Below are positions 35,188 to 46,527 of a DNA stretch of 64,000 nucleotides, piece by piece. The stretch is from Corylus avellana (lineage: Eukaryota; Streptophyta; Magnoliopsida; Fagales; Betulaceae): contig NC_081541.1 in NCBI RefSeq assembly GCF_901000735.1, positions 8,115,021 through 8,179,020 of the forward strand. The letters run 5' to 3'. The first letter of the stretch is position 1. Each line of letters starts with the position of its first letter. The notes beneath the pieces were generated by a model. It was given only the letters and a program-made list of their open reading frames with translations, ran no database searches and had not been told where the DNA came from. Position numbers and translations under genes: made by a program.

Positions 35188-35420
35188 CACATGCATGAGA
35201 ATCACAGGTACATGTTGGTTATCAACAAAAAGAAAAAGAAAAGGGAAAGAAAGAAATCACAAGTCACAACCACATGTGGACATTTTAATGCATTTTTTCA
35301 TGTTAATGTTATTATGCATTAAAATGTCCACATGTGGTTGTGACTTGTGATTTCTTTCTTTCCTTTTTCTTTTTCTTTTTGTTGATAACCAACATGTACC
35401 TGTGAATTCTCATGCATGTG
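35188..35420. repeat. Near-perfect inverted repeat (hairpin), arms about 103 bp, 20-nt loop
   Basis: Left arm 35191-35293 and right arm 35314-35417 are reverse complements with one substitution (in the AAAGAAAAGGG tract) and one single-base indel (GAGAATCACAGG against CCTGTGAATTCTC). The loop is 35294-35313. CAC/GTG extends the pairing outward by three bases. It starts 25 bp after the tandem duplication. No coding frame and no transposase-type terminal motif. Confidence 0.92.
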
Positions 35421-37611
35421 CAGAAAATATTTCAACCTGCCTAATTTTTTATGGTCTTCTTATCAGTTATTAGATGGAAAAAGCTTGGAACTCAAGTCGT
35501 ATTTTTATGAATATCTTGAATGATCTTGAAACTTCATGATTCAATCTCATAAGGTGTCATTTTTTTGTTAAAAGGTTTCAACTATCAGCTTGATGAATGT
35601 GTTCATCATTATTTTGACTTTCGGCTAACCTATTCTCCTCTGTTCCTCCCTATGTCTATGGCTTTTGTTTGCAACAATCAGCGTACACATCTCGCGGAAG
35701 TAATTGTTCGGAATGATTTACAGCATATCAATTCATTTTACTACTTAGTAATGCCCTAAGCCCCAAGGAAGGAATGGTAAGTTAATATTTTAGATTCCTA
35801 CATTAAGGCTTTTGAAATTCTATTTTCAAATTGTGTGCCCCGTCTATTTTTTTGTGTGTGTTTTTTCATTGCTTGCAACAAAGCCTACTTCCTTGGTAAG
35901 TTAGAAGGCCAATTACTGCTAAAATGTTTTGAAATATTGTTCGAAGCCTTAATCTGAGTGGTGTGTAAGATAGAGTCGGCATTTGAAGAAGTAGGAGATG
36001 GTAAGAACTAATTTTGTTTATAGAGGTAGTTTTAAAAATCATGGAGATGTATTTGCACGTGGTTTACACGTGACTTTTAGATCCATAAAGCAGTTGGATT
36101 TCAATTTGTATGCTCCAAGTGATATGTAAAATCTAGTATGTCCAATTAGTCCTCTAATCACCGGCAAGTTCTCACTGTAACTGCCGGCAATAGCACCGAG
36201 AATGCTCGGCTGCCTTTGTTGCTGCCCAACCATGCACCCACCACGCTGTTAGCAGAGGATTTGGCTCTGCGTTCATTGTTGCAGACGATCATCAAGATTG
36301 ATTATTGGTTCACGTGTTGAGAATTTGTATCCAAAGCAAGGTGATACTTCGTTCTGTTGGGGTAGCGTTTACCTCATTGAATACAAAATATATATATTTA
36401 TTAAAAAAATGTTTGATGTACACCTCTTTTACATTGACACGTGTTAGCATATAACTAAAGGACGATAAATTTTTCTTTTTAGTTGTCATCATAATAAATG
36501 AGTACGCAGAGTTTAGGGGATAATTTTACCCTTTTTAGAATAAGGAACTAGCTCCTCTCCATTTCATTTCCTTCTCCGAGTTTAGGATGGTATTAAAAGG
36601 CTTATTGGTAGTACCATTACTTGTGGACCTGTTTGTTCCCAATATTGGTACATTAGATGCATTTGTATGATAATCTTCCCCAATCAAATGCCTTAATTAT
36701 TTGCTTCTACATTCACCAGATTTTGAATAAATGTTATCACATAGTTGCTTGTGTTGGATCAGTCCACAAGATTTTCCTCTTTCCTTGTTACTTTTTATAG
36801 CCTCGTGACAGAAGCATCAGTCATCCTGCTTCTGCATGCTTAAAAGAATTGTTTCCAACCATAGTACGAGTTACCACATATCTCCTCCAACCTTTCATGG
36901 TGGACACAAGTTCAATGTATAATTACACTATTGCCAATCTTTCCTGGGCACTAGGCATTTTAAGATTGAACCACGCATAAACATTGCCCAAATACTTATA
37001 ATAGCGCTTGAAACTGATAGGGGTAACAGTTAGGAACCTTCATGTAAAAGACCATGGCATACACATTGGGCCTTTCACTTTCGTTTCCCATGGTGTTTGA
37101 AGAAAGAACTTTTCTTTCGCCCCGCCTAAAAACACGTTCATTTTGGTCAAGACATCACATATCTACAAGACAATATATATATATATATATGGCCTAATAT
37201 CATCTAATCATGATTTTTTTTTTTTTTTGGGGTCATTTCCCAGAAATATTGGGCAAAAAGGAATAAATGAATAAAGTGAAAGTTACCAATCGTGCTTTAC
37301 ATTTTTCACCATATAAAATAATTTGAAAGCTACCTACAAAATGAATGGCAATTTGAAAGGTGGAAATATGCACCAACGCAGTGGACAGACAAACATGGAA
37401 TGGTACAGATAAAAGCTCAAAATGTTTATTTTCTTTCTTTTGGTAAAAGATAAAGCTCATCATCAAATGAGTAAACTTTTTTCTAATCTTTTCTACAGCC
37501 ACCAGATCAACTGAACGAAAAAAAAAAAACAATGAATCTCGTTCTGACTGTATATTACAAGGACTTACAACTGGGTCTGTCTGCATCTTTCCTCAAACGT
37601 CTTTTTCTGCC
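35421..37611. other. Intergenic spacer and GOT1 3' UTR
   Basis: No gene seen. AT-rich, with (AT)n at about 37171-37190. The last few hundred bases are the expected 3' UTR of the minus-strand GOT1 gene. Confidence 0.45.
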
Positions 37612-39488
37612 TCATACAGGCACCCGTCTGCCCCGATACCGGTCAAAGAACTGCATGAAGAAAAAAAAGGAATATTTAGTTCAAAATACAATTGGATATT
37701 CAAATTTGGTTCAACCTGCAAAAGTGAACAGTGTGGACAGATTTTGAGCCACATGAACTTTAGTAATTCTTTTCCACCAATTACAGTACATAATTTATAC
37801 ATTGCGATAATGCAAAACCTATTCATATACCACCATTTTGTGTGTGGGTGTGGAATGTGGCAATTCTCCAATGATTTTCAGCCATTTTAGGTCCTAAGGG
37901 TTGTGTGTCTGCATTAGCGTCTGTGTAGAGATTGGGTAGAGAGAAGAAGAGGGAAGGGGTAATGAAACATTGAATATTCGGTGTAATCGGTATTGTGTCA
38001 ATGAGCTCCCTCACAAAAGCATTCCCACTCCCCCCAAAAAATAGTGCTAAAACACCCTAATTTTTTTTTTTTTTTAATAACGTAGGATAACTTTACTCAG
38101 ATTAATTGTATGTCGCAAACGCATACTGTACAACAATCATCACCGTTAATCAAACTCCTACGGGTAACTAACCCCACCTACCAGAACCAGTTACCAGGTA
38201 ACCCAGGAGCTTTCACTCCTGACGAACTAAGCAGTTTATCCTCATGCCCAGGAGGCATGAGGATAAACACCCATACTTTTTTTTTGATAAGTAATAGTTG
38301 CTAAAACACCCTAATAACCAAGTAAATGAATAATGTAGATGACAAGAACTTTACTATATGCATGGATAAAGCTGTGAACCTTAAGGGCTTCTGCCTCAGA
38401 TGCAAAGCACTCCATGTGCTTGTTTAGAATAATGCCAACATTAGGTATCTCATAGATCAACAGTACAAAGGTTAAATTTAATTTTTTTTATTATTTAATT
38501 ATCATAACATTTACATTACTAATCACACTAAGAGTATATGAGATATCTATGAATCTTCTATCTCACGTTAAAATTCCTTAAATACGCAGCTGTCCAAGTA
38601 AAAAAGAGACTATTTATTTCCTTCTTGCCTATATGAGCTTTCACAAGTACTAAAATCTAGCAAACATTCTATGAACAATCTTACAGTTTAAAATTTGAAA
38701 TAAATAGCAATAAAATGAAACTTTTTCCATAATAAACATACCGATCTGATATATGGCTGTTGGAACAACCAACCAAGAATAGGTATCTTTTGCAGAAAAA
38801 CCGCCAGTGTTGGCCAGAAGCCACTGCAAAATATGTTCCAGTAACAATTAAAATGTGTAATTACAAAGATCACTGCGACAATCATGAATGTAAGACTTCT
38901 ACAGACCTGAAGAGTACAATGAATCCATATGCCTCCAAAATCATGCCCAAAATAGGCCATCCTATGACAACCAACAAGAAGCCAACACCAAAAGAAATTG
39001 TTCCCTGTACAATCAGAAAAAAAAAAAAAAAAACAAAAAAAACAACTGGTGAAAAGACATGAAGCAATGCATGAACCACAGCATTCTGTGTTTTGAGTGT
39101 GTGTGTGTGTGTGACACAGAGAGAGAGACTCAACAGGTTAAACCTTAAAATTTTGGCGTTTCATGAAGAACTGCATGGAAGACTTCAGTCCAATGGTGAG
39201 AGTCACCCCTGAGAAGAAGAGTATCTGATTAAGTACACACAAAAGTAAGAAAGTGTTAAACAATGTATCATGTCAACAACAAGCATATGTGATATTTAAA
39301 GACTTAAAAAAAAGGAACCTGAGCAAGCACAAACGAAGAATAAGGCACTTACATTTCCCATGGCAAGTAATCCCTTGTCAAAGAAGAAGATGATTCCCAG
39401 GAATGAGAAAAATATGCCAAATCCTGTCAACCCTAGTCCAATCTCTGTCCCAATTCACAATTTCCAAGTATTAGGGGTGTACCAATTT

Positions 39489-39543
<55 letters not shown>

Positions 39544-40783
39544 CAGATAGAAGTCCCAAATTTACATCTAAATAGCATCAACATGAAGTAGAAACACACG
39601 CAACTCAATATGACGCAAGTTTCAAGGATACATTCATGTATATTATATGTTTGAGCTAGAATCACATAAATCTACGCATTTTTTCTAGGCTCCAAGCACT
39701 TCTAATCATGCCCCGAAGTAATATTACCTTATATGACATTATATGCCATTCCTTTGTATCTTAGTACCCAATTATATGAAAGGTCTAGCAGTGTAGAAAA
39801 GTTAAATGTCTTGGCCACCACAACCAAAATCAAGCGACTTGACTCCTACTACAACTCATAATCATTCTAATTTTGGTCTAGGGCCTCTAGGCAGAACCAT
39901 AGAAACTCACATGTGACTCACATTTAGTCAAGCACATCCGAACATTCTAAAACACTAAACCAAATTCTGCATGAAAATACCTAAACTCCTCAAAGTATTT
40001 GCACGTTATTCTCTATGCCTAAAATACAACAAGGTATGCCGCCTTAAAGACAGACCATAATTTCTGCCCATGGTCTCTAGACCAATTGGCATCTTCTAGC
40101 TCCATAAGCAAGGGTCAGATATAAGGTCACAGGTTCAAGAAACACCAATAATTGTTGCCAATGGTCTCTATAAAACATGGCATCTTCTAACCCTATAAGC
40201 AAGGAGTGGATGGTAAGGCCGTGGGTTCAATCCTGTGCACGTGTGAGTTGTATTTACCTTTAAGTGTCTAAATGACATGAAGAAAATCACATCAACAGAG
40301 ACTGACAAAGTTGTACTTGCTGCTTAAAACTCAAGAAAGAATGTCCTATTTTAATCGACACAACATGTACATATTTATCAACAATGAAAAACATCATAAA
40401 GCCAGTTGTCAAAAGTCATAACTATAGAAAAACGATCCTGAGCATGTTTCGTACTAGCACCAAATCAAGACTGAAAATAAAACTTAAGAAAGGTAGTTAC
40501 AGTAGTATAATAAGCCTTCTTAATCAAAGTTTTAAGCTACCCATTCTCGAATGTTCTAATAATCTTAACCCAACCCTATTATTGCTTACTGATAATCAAA
40601 GGCAGGAATGAAAGAAACACTAGTACAGGCATTTACCACAATAAATCAAAGTAAACAACAACCAAAAATAAAATAAAAAATCGAACGCAATTAAACTAGC
40701 AATGCTATTGCCAAAAAGTGAAAGAAACAGAATCATATCAATTTTCACTCACTCTTGCGGTCATTCATCTCAAAGGAAACCAT
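37612..40783 (-). CDS. GOT1: Vesicle transport protein GOT1-like (ER-Golgi membrane protein)
   Basis: Small four-helix membrane protein of COPII vesicles and early Golgi, needed for ER-to-Golgi or intra-Golgi transport (Got1/SFT2 family). Exons from 5' to 3': 40783-40753, 39444-39353, 39224-39144, 39004-38907, 38823-38742, 37650-37612; 140 aa, the usual family length. Starts MVSFEMNDRKKIGLGLTGFG; membrane segments around GIFFSFLGIIFFFDKGLLA, ILFFSGVTLTIGL, ISFGVGFLLVVIGWPILG and the FWPTLAVFLQKIPILGWLF region; ends DRYRGRRVPV. All borders are GT-AG. Further non-coding 5' exon(s) are likely between 40810 and 41300, where an acceptor GGTGCAG and a CT-rich leader (minus strand) are seen. The last two introns hold retro-insertions. 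Confidence 0.94.
38062..38292 (-). mobile_element. Chimeric 231-bp retro-insertion in the last GOT1 intron
   Basis: Flanked by a duplication of about 22 bp containing GCTAAAACACCCTAAT (38040-38061 and 38293-38315, one extra T on the right). The left end is poly(T), the 3' end on the minus strand. The right (5') end is TTACTTATC plus A9, the tail of the local LINE family. The body carries a perfect 14-bp stem, TTTATCCTCATGCC (38235), with a 5-nt loop. Confidence 0.75.
39494..39541. repeat. (AT)n microsatellite
   Basis: About 24 uninterrupted AT units in GOT1 intron 1. Confidence 0.9.
40060..40260 (+). mobile_element. Possible degenerate SINE pair
   Basis: Two partly repeated stretches, each with TGGTCTCTA, GGCATCTTCTA and TATAAGCAAGG or CATAAGCAAGG, ending with GGTTCAAG or GGGTTCAATCC, which resemble a tRNA-type B box. 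In GOT1 intron 1. Ends not defined. Confidence 0.35.
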
Positions 40784-41088
40784 ATTTTCAATGACTCAGA
40801 AATGCCTCGCCTCCACTGCACCGCAAACAAGAAAATTAGACTCAACAAAGGAAAACACCAAATAGAGATATCAAATTGAAAGACAAAAAAAAAACTCGAA
40901 TTAGGGCTTAGTTTCGAAACTTTGAATTCATAAGATCTGGATGTAATAGTACCACCTTGGTGAATCTGAAGATAAACGAACTCGAATTGACAGCGGAGAT
41001 CCTAAGAGGACCTAGAAATCAGAGATTTGAATCGTACAAGTCGTCAAAGCAGATATTTATTAGAGCCTAAAAATCCGTTTGCTTGCAG

Positions 41089-41093
<5 letters not shown>

Positions 41094-41122
<29 letters not shown>
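41094..41122. repeat. (GA)n tract in the GOT1 leader region
   Basis: GA dinucleotides on plus, CT on the transcribed (minus) strand; typical of plant 5' UTRs. Confidence 0.7.
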
Positions 41123-41123
<1 letters not shown>

Positions 41124-41477
41124 AAATAGAAAGTGAAAACCTAGCCCTGAGTTTCCTCGTCCTTTCGTATGTATTTCTCGGCAAACAAATGGGAAAGATC
41201 AAGTAGTTGCAGAGAAAGGAGAAGAGAAAACCTGTGTGAGCCTGAAAGCTGAGACACAGCGTAAGTGCAGAAATGGGAATATAGAGAGAGTAGAGAGAGA
41301 GAGGGAGGCGCGTGATGATCACGAATTTGTATATATCGGTTTTCTGCTTCTATGCGAAGGAAATGATACTTTGCGACAGAAATATATCGTGAGACTTGAC
41401 CAACTTCTTTCACGCCTGGTGATGACGTTGTTTAACCAATTGAAAAATAAGTTCGAAAAAAAAAAAAAAAAAAAATC

Positions 41478-41915
41478 TTCACTTTAATCCTTAAACTACG
41501 TAAATTTTGAGAAGCGTCTCCTAAAATTCAAAAATTCTTAATTTATACCCTTAAATTTTTAATTTCAATTAATTTATCCTTTTTGTTAGTTTTAGCAGTT
41601 AATTATTAATGAAAATGCTTAAAAAAACTAAATTATCTTTCAATTTTCGTTTTTAAAAAATAAATAAATAATGGATCTTAGGGTCACCTTGTGACCGGCC
41701 GGTGAGTCAAATTTTTTTATTTTTTATTTGAAATTTTATAAAAAGGTTATGGGTACAAATGTCATTTTATCATTTTTAATGTTTAAAATCTGATTGAGGG
41801 GGATAAATTAATTGAAATTAAAAGTTTAGGGGTGTAAATTAATATCTTTTGAATTTTGTAAGGGTTTTCTAAAAATGCGCAATAGTTCAGGATGTAAAGT
41901 AAAGTTTTCCTCAAA
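41478..41915. mobile_element. Fold-back MITE upstream of GOT1
   Basis: The left arm has CTTTAATCCTTAAACTAC and AATTTCAATTAATTTATCC; the right arm has GGATAAATTAATTGAAATT and GTTCAGGATGTAAAGTAAAG in reverse order. Centre AT-rich. No ORF. Confidence 0.7.
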
Positions 41916-42725
41916 ATAAAATAAAAAACAATTGAAAATGAGTTAGGGAGGCAAGGAAATTAATTAGTGTTAGTTTGTGTTCACACAGTTTGCCGGCCAC
42001 TAGCTCCGATCGAACCGGGAAATTACACAAAGTTGATCAAGAACTCATGAAAAAATCTTCTCTCATTTCTGTCTTTTTTTTTTTTTTTTTTTTTTACAAA
42101 ACTCTCCTCTTTCTCACTTGCAAAATTTTCCTCTACTTAAACCACTCTTCCTCGAGATCCGCGCCATGGCTGCACCAGAGCGTGACACATGTGACCTAGA
42201 GATCGGAGGCTAAACCAGCAGGTCAGGTCTGCATGACTCCTATATGATCACAGCGACCCTTCTGAGTACGAACGGGCTCTAATGGGACATGGATATGACA
42301 TAAGTCGTTTGACGTAACAACTCCTTTATGCTGATTGGACGTCTACTATCTCTTTCACCAAGACTGGCTGAACCTCGCGCAACGAACTCGTCCTGCGAAG
42401 CTAACACTAGGTTTGGTTCATAGTGCAGACTGCTCACCGAACCGAACATGAACCTGAACCTCAGTGTTCCATTATTCAAGGTGGGCATGAGCAAGGGCGC
42501 CATGGGCCTTTTAGCCTTGCGTGTTTGGGCTACTGGGCCGGTATGCACTGCTAACAAGGCTTTCAGGCTACAAATGTCTTGGGCTTTGCAGATAGTCAAG
42601 CTTCCATTGGTCCAGGCTACTCCAGGTTCGACAGCTCTTCTGATTGGCCGGACCTCGAAAAGTTGCAATTGGGTTTTTTAAATTGTGTATTTTTAAAAAT
42701 GCACCAATTTACCTATGATTTGAAA

Positions 42726-42769
<44 letters not shown>

Positions 42770-44690
42770 TTTTTTTTTGCATTTTCAAATTGTAATTTAT
42801 AAAAATGCACTTTTAAACTGTACATTTTTTCTATAATTTAGTTCAAAATCACACATTTGTTTCGCAAAATTGCAGTGTCAAACACACTCTTGCTGTGTTG
42901 AGGTATGTATTTTTTATTTTTTATTTTTAGTTTGAAAAATATTTTTATGCGAGTAAAGGTGAGAAGTATTTTTGATGTTTGGTCAGGTTTATATTTGAGA
43001 AAAATGTTTTTTCATAACTTAAAGATAAATCTCTACCCCCTGTGCGTATTGAGGCGATATTTTGAAGATATGAACTGAAGTCTTGATGAGGCGATGTTTA
43101 AATTATCAGTATGTTTAGGATTGCGTTCGAAAAATAAAGCTTTTAAGTCAAAAAATATTTTTTGGCAATTTATTTTTAAGGGTCTATTTGGGATTGCAGG
43201 TTCAATAAGTGAGATTTTAAAAATTGCGTTTTTAAAAATTACATTTTTAAAATCGCTACTTTTTAAAATCGCAAAGGCGTTTGGTAAAACATGTTAAAAA
43301 GTTTTTTTTTTTATCCAATATTTGTTATGTGAAATCGTGATTTTGGTTTAAATTCGCACTTTTTTAAATAAGTACCCCTACCCTATTTATAAAAATCACA
43401 AATTTTTTTCCTATTTTAAATTAAGTTGTTTTTTAATCACAATGTCAAACCCAAACATCTTATGTTTTGTGATATTTTTTAAAAACGCAAATTATTCTTG
43501 TAAAATCGCAATTTCAAACACATCCTAAATTATTGTCAAAAGTGCATTTTGGCCATTTTTAGGTTTTTTGGATACTTAAAAGCGTTTTCAATTTTTTTTT
43601 CCAAATTGATTTTTTTTTTCGAACGAACTTTTTGAGTGTTAAATGCATTTTTAGGCCCCTCAAACACACACTCAAACAGACCCTAATTTTCTCTTTTGTT
43701 TTGTTGTATTTCAATGATATAATGAAAATTGTGGGTTGTTGTTGTTGGCAAGGTTTTTGAGTTGTATTTACTTAAGATATGTAGCAAGGCACTAAATTGT
43801 AGCTCAAATCATTATAATTTTGTATGTTGTTTCTTCTACTACAGGTGTTTGGATGAGTGTTTTCCAATTATTCAATGCATGGGACCACTGCCCTTTCCTT
43901 TTACTTGTGGGTTTGGGAGACATAAAAATTCCAAGTTAAACTTGAAATAAGACCTACTTGGAGCAGGATTGATTCACCGACTTTAGCACCCTTATAAAAA
44001 GCTAGCTTCAGTCTTTCGTTGATGCAAGCGCATCAGACTATTTTCTTCTTAGTTTTTTTGGAAGAGTTCAAAACAAAAGAGAAAAAAAGACCATAATAAT
44101 CTCTATAAATGAGATTTTGTGTATTTGGGCTTTGAGGTCGAGTGATTTTTTCTTTACTATATTTTTTAACTATATTTTTCATAATAAATTTCTTGTAATC
44201 GCTTAGAGAAAATCACTTATATGTTTATTATTGTCTTATTTATTTAGAAAAATTTGCTAGTAACCTTTCCAGTACTAAACTTTTCTTCGTCACCTTTCCA
44301 CTAACATTCAAATAACTGAATAACTGACCACTGCATGCACAAAAGAACAACCACTTACAAAAATAAACAACGAACTGTGAATAAACATCGTATCAGAGCA
44401 CAACCGAACCATTACATAAAAAAAGGGTCCCACTTTTGTTTCTTGTTCCTTGAAACCCGTTCCATGACCTCTGCACCTGCAGCAGGTCCTCTGAACTGGG
44501 TTACTTCACTTACGCCTTCTGAGCACTCTAGTGCTGCTTTGTCTGTGTACGTACGTGCTGTCATTTCCTTGAGCTTTTCTCGGCACGCGCCAGCAACTCC
44601 CTTCTTTGCATGAGTTGTGGTTGCGTGCTTTCACGCGCAGACGCAGTGCTCATCTAGTTTCTTGCAAACTGCTCCCCCCTTACTGGTATG
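41916..44690. other. Intergenic region with DNA-transposon remnants
   Basis: A hAT-like non-autonomous element is likely at about 43178-43530: it starts GGGTCTATTTGGGATTGC and ends GCAATTTCAAACACATCC, imperfect terminal inverted repeats. (CA)n(TA)n lies at about 42727-42770. A 129-codon minus frame at 42668-42279 has no family I recognise. No gene is supported. Confidence 0.45.
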
Positions 44691-44699
44691 TTTCGAGCA

Positions 44700-44826
44700 A
44701 CGTGACACCATTACGAGCCGTTGATTCCTCTTCTTGATTTTTCCAGATTGGGTATGTTAAATATCTCTGTGTGTGGGACACCGGACACTACTCTCTTAGA
44801 AGCTTTTGTTGCAGGGAGACTTTCAG
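44700..44826 (+). other. Probable 5' UTR exon of SUVH copy A
   Basis: CTCTTCTTGATTTTTCC through GGGAGACTTTCAG, followed by donor GTATAT. Copy B has the same layout (54060-54142, GGAGACTTTCAG before GTTTTT). The acceptor before the coding region, GCTTTATAG, occurs twice in copy A (45504 and 46150) because of the 646-bp duplication. Confidence 0.5.
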
Positions 44827-45235
44827 GTATATATATATTTTTTATTTTTTACTTTTCAGCAGGAATTTAACTTACTTCAAATTTGATGCATGTTTGTATT
44901 GTCGTCAAATTTGAAGATTAGTTTGTGTTCTTGTTTCTCTGTTTGGTTGCTCAGAAATGAGAGGAAAATGAAGGAACTGTTAGAAATGAGTATTATATTG
45001 TTTATTGTTTGCGACCAAAGAGATTACTGAATCTTAGATTCCGCAAATAATTATTGAATGGTTTGTTTATCGTTTTCATATATCTTTTTGTTGTTTGTAA
45101 ATTGTTGGGAAGGAGGATAATGAAGTTTCTGAATATTGGTAGATTTTTCTTTTTTTTTGGATCTGGGGAGACAACGTTTTAATGAAATCCTGTATGTTGT
45201 TTTCGTTATAATTTTCTCTGGGGGTTGGTGGTGAG

Positions 45236-46527
45236 TCGCTAGAAAAGTTAAGGGTTATTTTACTGGTAGAGTTTTGGTTTAATTTTGTAAGCAGTGTTTT
45301 ATGTTCTGGATAGGGGTTTCTTTTCTGTTTTCATTCCTGTGTGTTTAGTGTTTGGTGTTTCAGAGAAACCAAAACTAAGAGTTGAAATTCTCCTTTGTTT
45401 TCTGGTTGTCTTGTCCACAAGCAAAATGTCATGTTCATTTGTTGTTGAATCTTTGGAATTAGTATGGTTTACTAATACTTATTTGATTTTTGGATTGCTT
45501 TATAGTGCTGTTTTGGTTATGGAGAATATGCTGCATTCAGAGTCTCTTAGAACAGTTACATCAGTAAATGGTAGACATTCTGAAGGAAGATTGGGAAAAT
45601 TGGCGAGGGAAAATGGTTATTGTTCTTTTCGTGCTAGTCCGCCAAAGTATGAGAGACACAAAGCTTTTGCTGTTCTTGACTTTCCACTGGGATGTGGACC
45701 ATTTGCTCCACGAATCCAGTCTACGGAGATGCTTGAGCAAAAAAAAGTTTTGACATCAAAGGAAGAAAAAGTGATTGTTTCATCTGATCAGGTGAATGAA
45801 CTTGAATCTGTGAAAGCCAAACCTGTAAAGATGCAGTCACCGGCTTTGAACAATGCAGGGTTGAGTGAACCTGTAAAGGGTTCGCTAGAAAAGTTAAGGG
45901 TTATTTTACTGGTAGAGTTTTGGTTTAATTTTGTAAGCAGTGTTTTATGTTCTGGATAGGGGTTTCTTTTCTGTTTTCATTCCTGTGTGTTTAGTGTTTG
46001 GTGTTTCAGAGAAACCAAAACTAAGAGTTGAAATTCTCCTTTGTTTTCTGGTTGTCTTGTCCACAAGCAAAATGTCATGTTCATTTGTTGTTGAATCTTT
46101 GGAATTAGTATGGTTTACTAATACTTATTTGATTTTTGGATTGCTTTATAGTGCTGTTTTGGTTATGGAGAATATGCTGCATTCAGAGTCTCTTAGAACA
46201 GTTACATCAGTAAATGGTAGACATTCTGAAGGAAGATTGGGAAAATTGGCGAGGGAAAATGGTTATTGTTCTTTTCGTGCTAGTCCGCCAAAGTATGAGA
46301 GACACAAAGCTTTTGCTGTTCTTGACTTTCCACTGGGATGTGGACCATTTGCTCCACGAATCCAGTCTACGGAGATGCTTGAGCAAAAAAAAGTTTTGAC
46401 ATCAAAGGAAGAAAAAGTGATTGTTTCATCTGATCAGGTGAATGAACTTGAATCTGTGAAAGCCAAACCTGTAAAGATGCAGTCACCGGCTTTGAACAAT
46501 GCAGGGTTGAGTGAACCTGTAAAGGGT
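45236..46527. repeat. 646-bp perfect tandem duplication across the start of SUVH copy A
   Basis: 45236-45881 is repeated as 45882-46527. Every base I compared is the same; the first 209 residues of the two frames that run through it are identical. The unit holds the end of the 5' UTR intron, the splice acceptor and the first 120 or so codons. Since 646 is not a multiple of three, the first copy of the reading frame (ATG 45519) shifts at the junction and stops at 45957-45959. Confidence 0.92.

Noticed and set aside
35565..36240. Small open frames after the hairpin as further KNL2 exons with CENPC-k
   Set aside because: None carries the expected aromatic/proline end of CENPC-k or fits the splice phase.
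42279..42668. 129-codon minus frame in the GOT1-SUVH spacer
   Set aside because: No recognisable domain, no splice or promoter context; likely chance or old transposon sequence.
45294..45959. 221-codon plus frame starting MFYVLDRG upstream of SUVH copy A
   Set aside because: Its first 75 codons are intron or leader sequence that aligns with the non-coding leader of copy B, and its end runs into the duplication junction. The homologous start is the later ATG.
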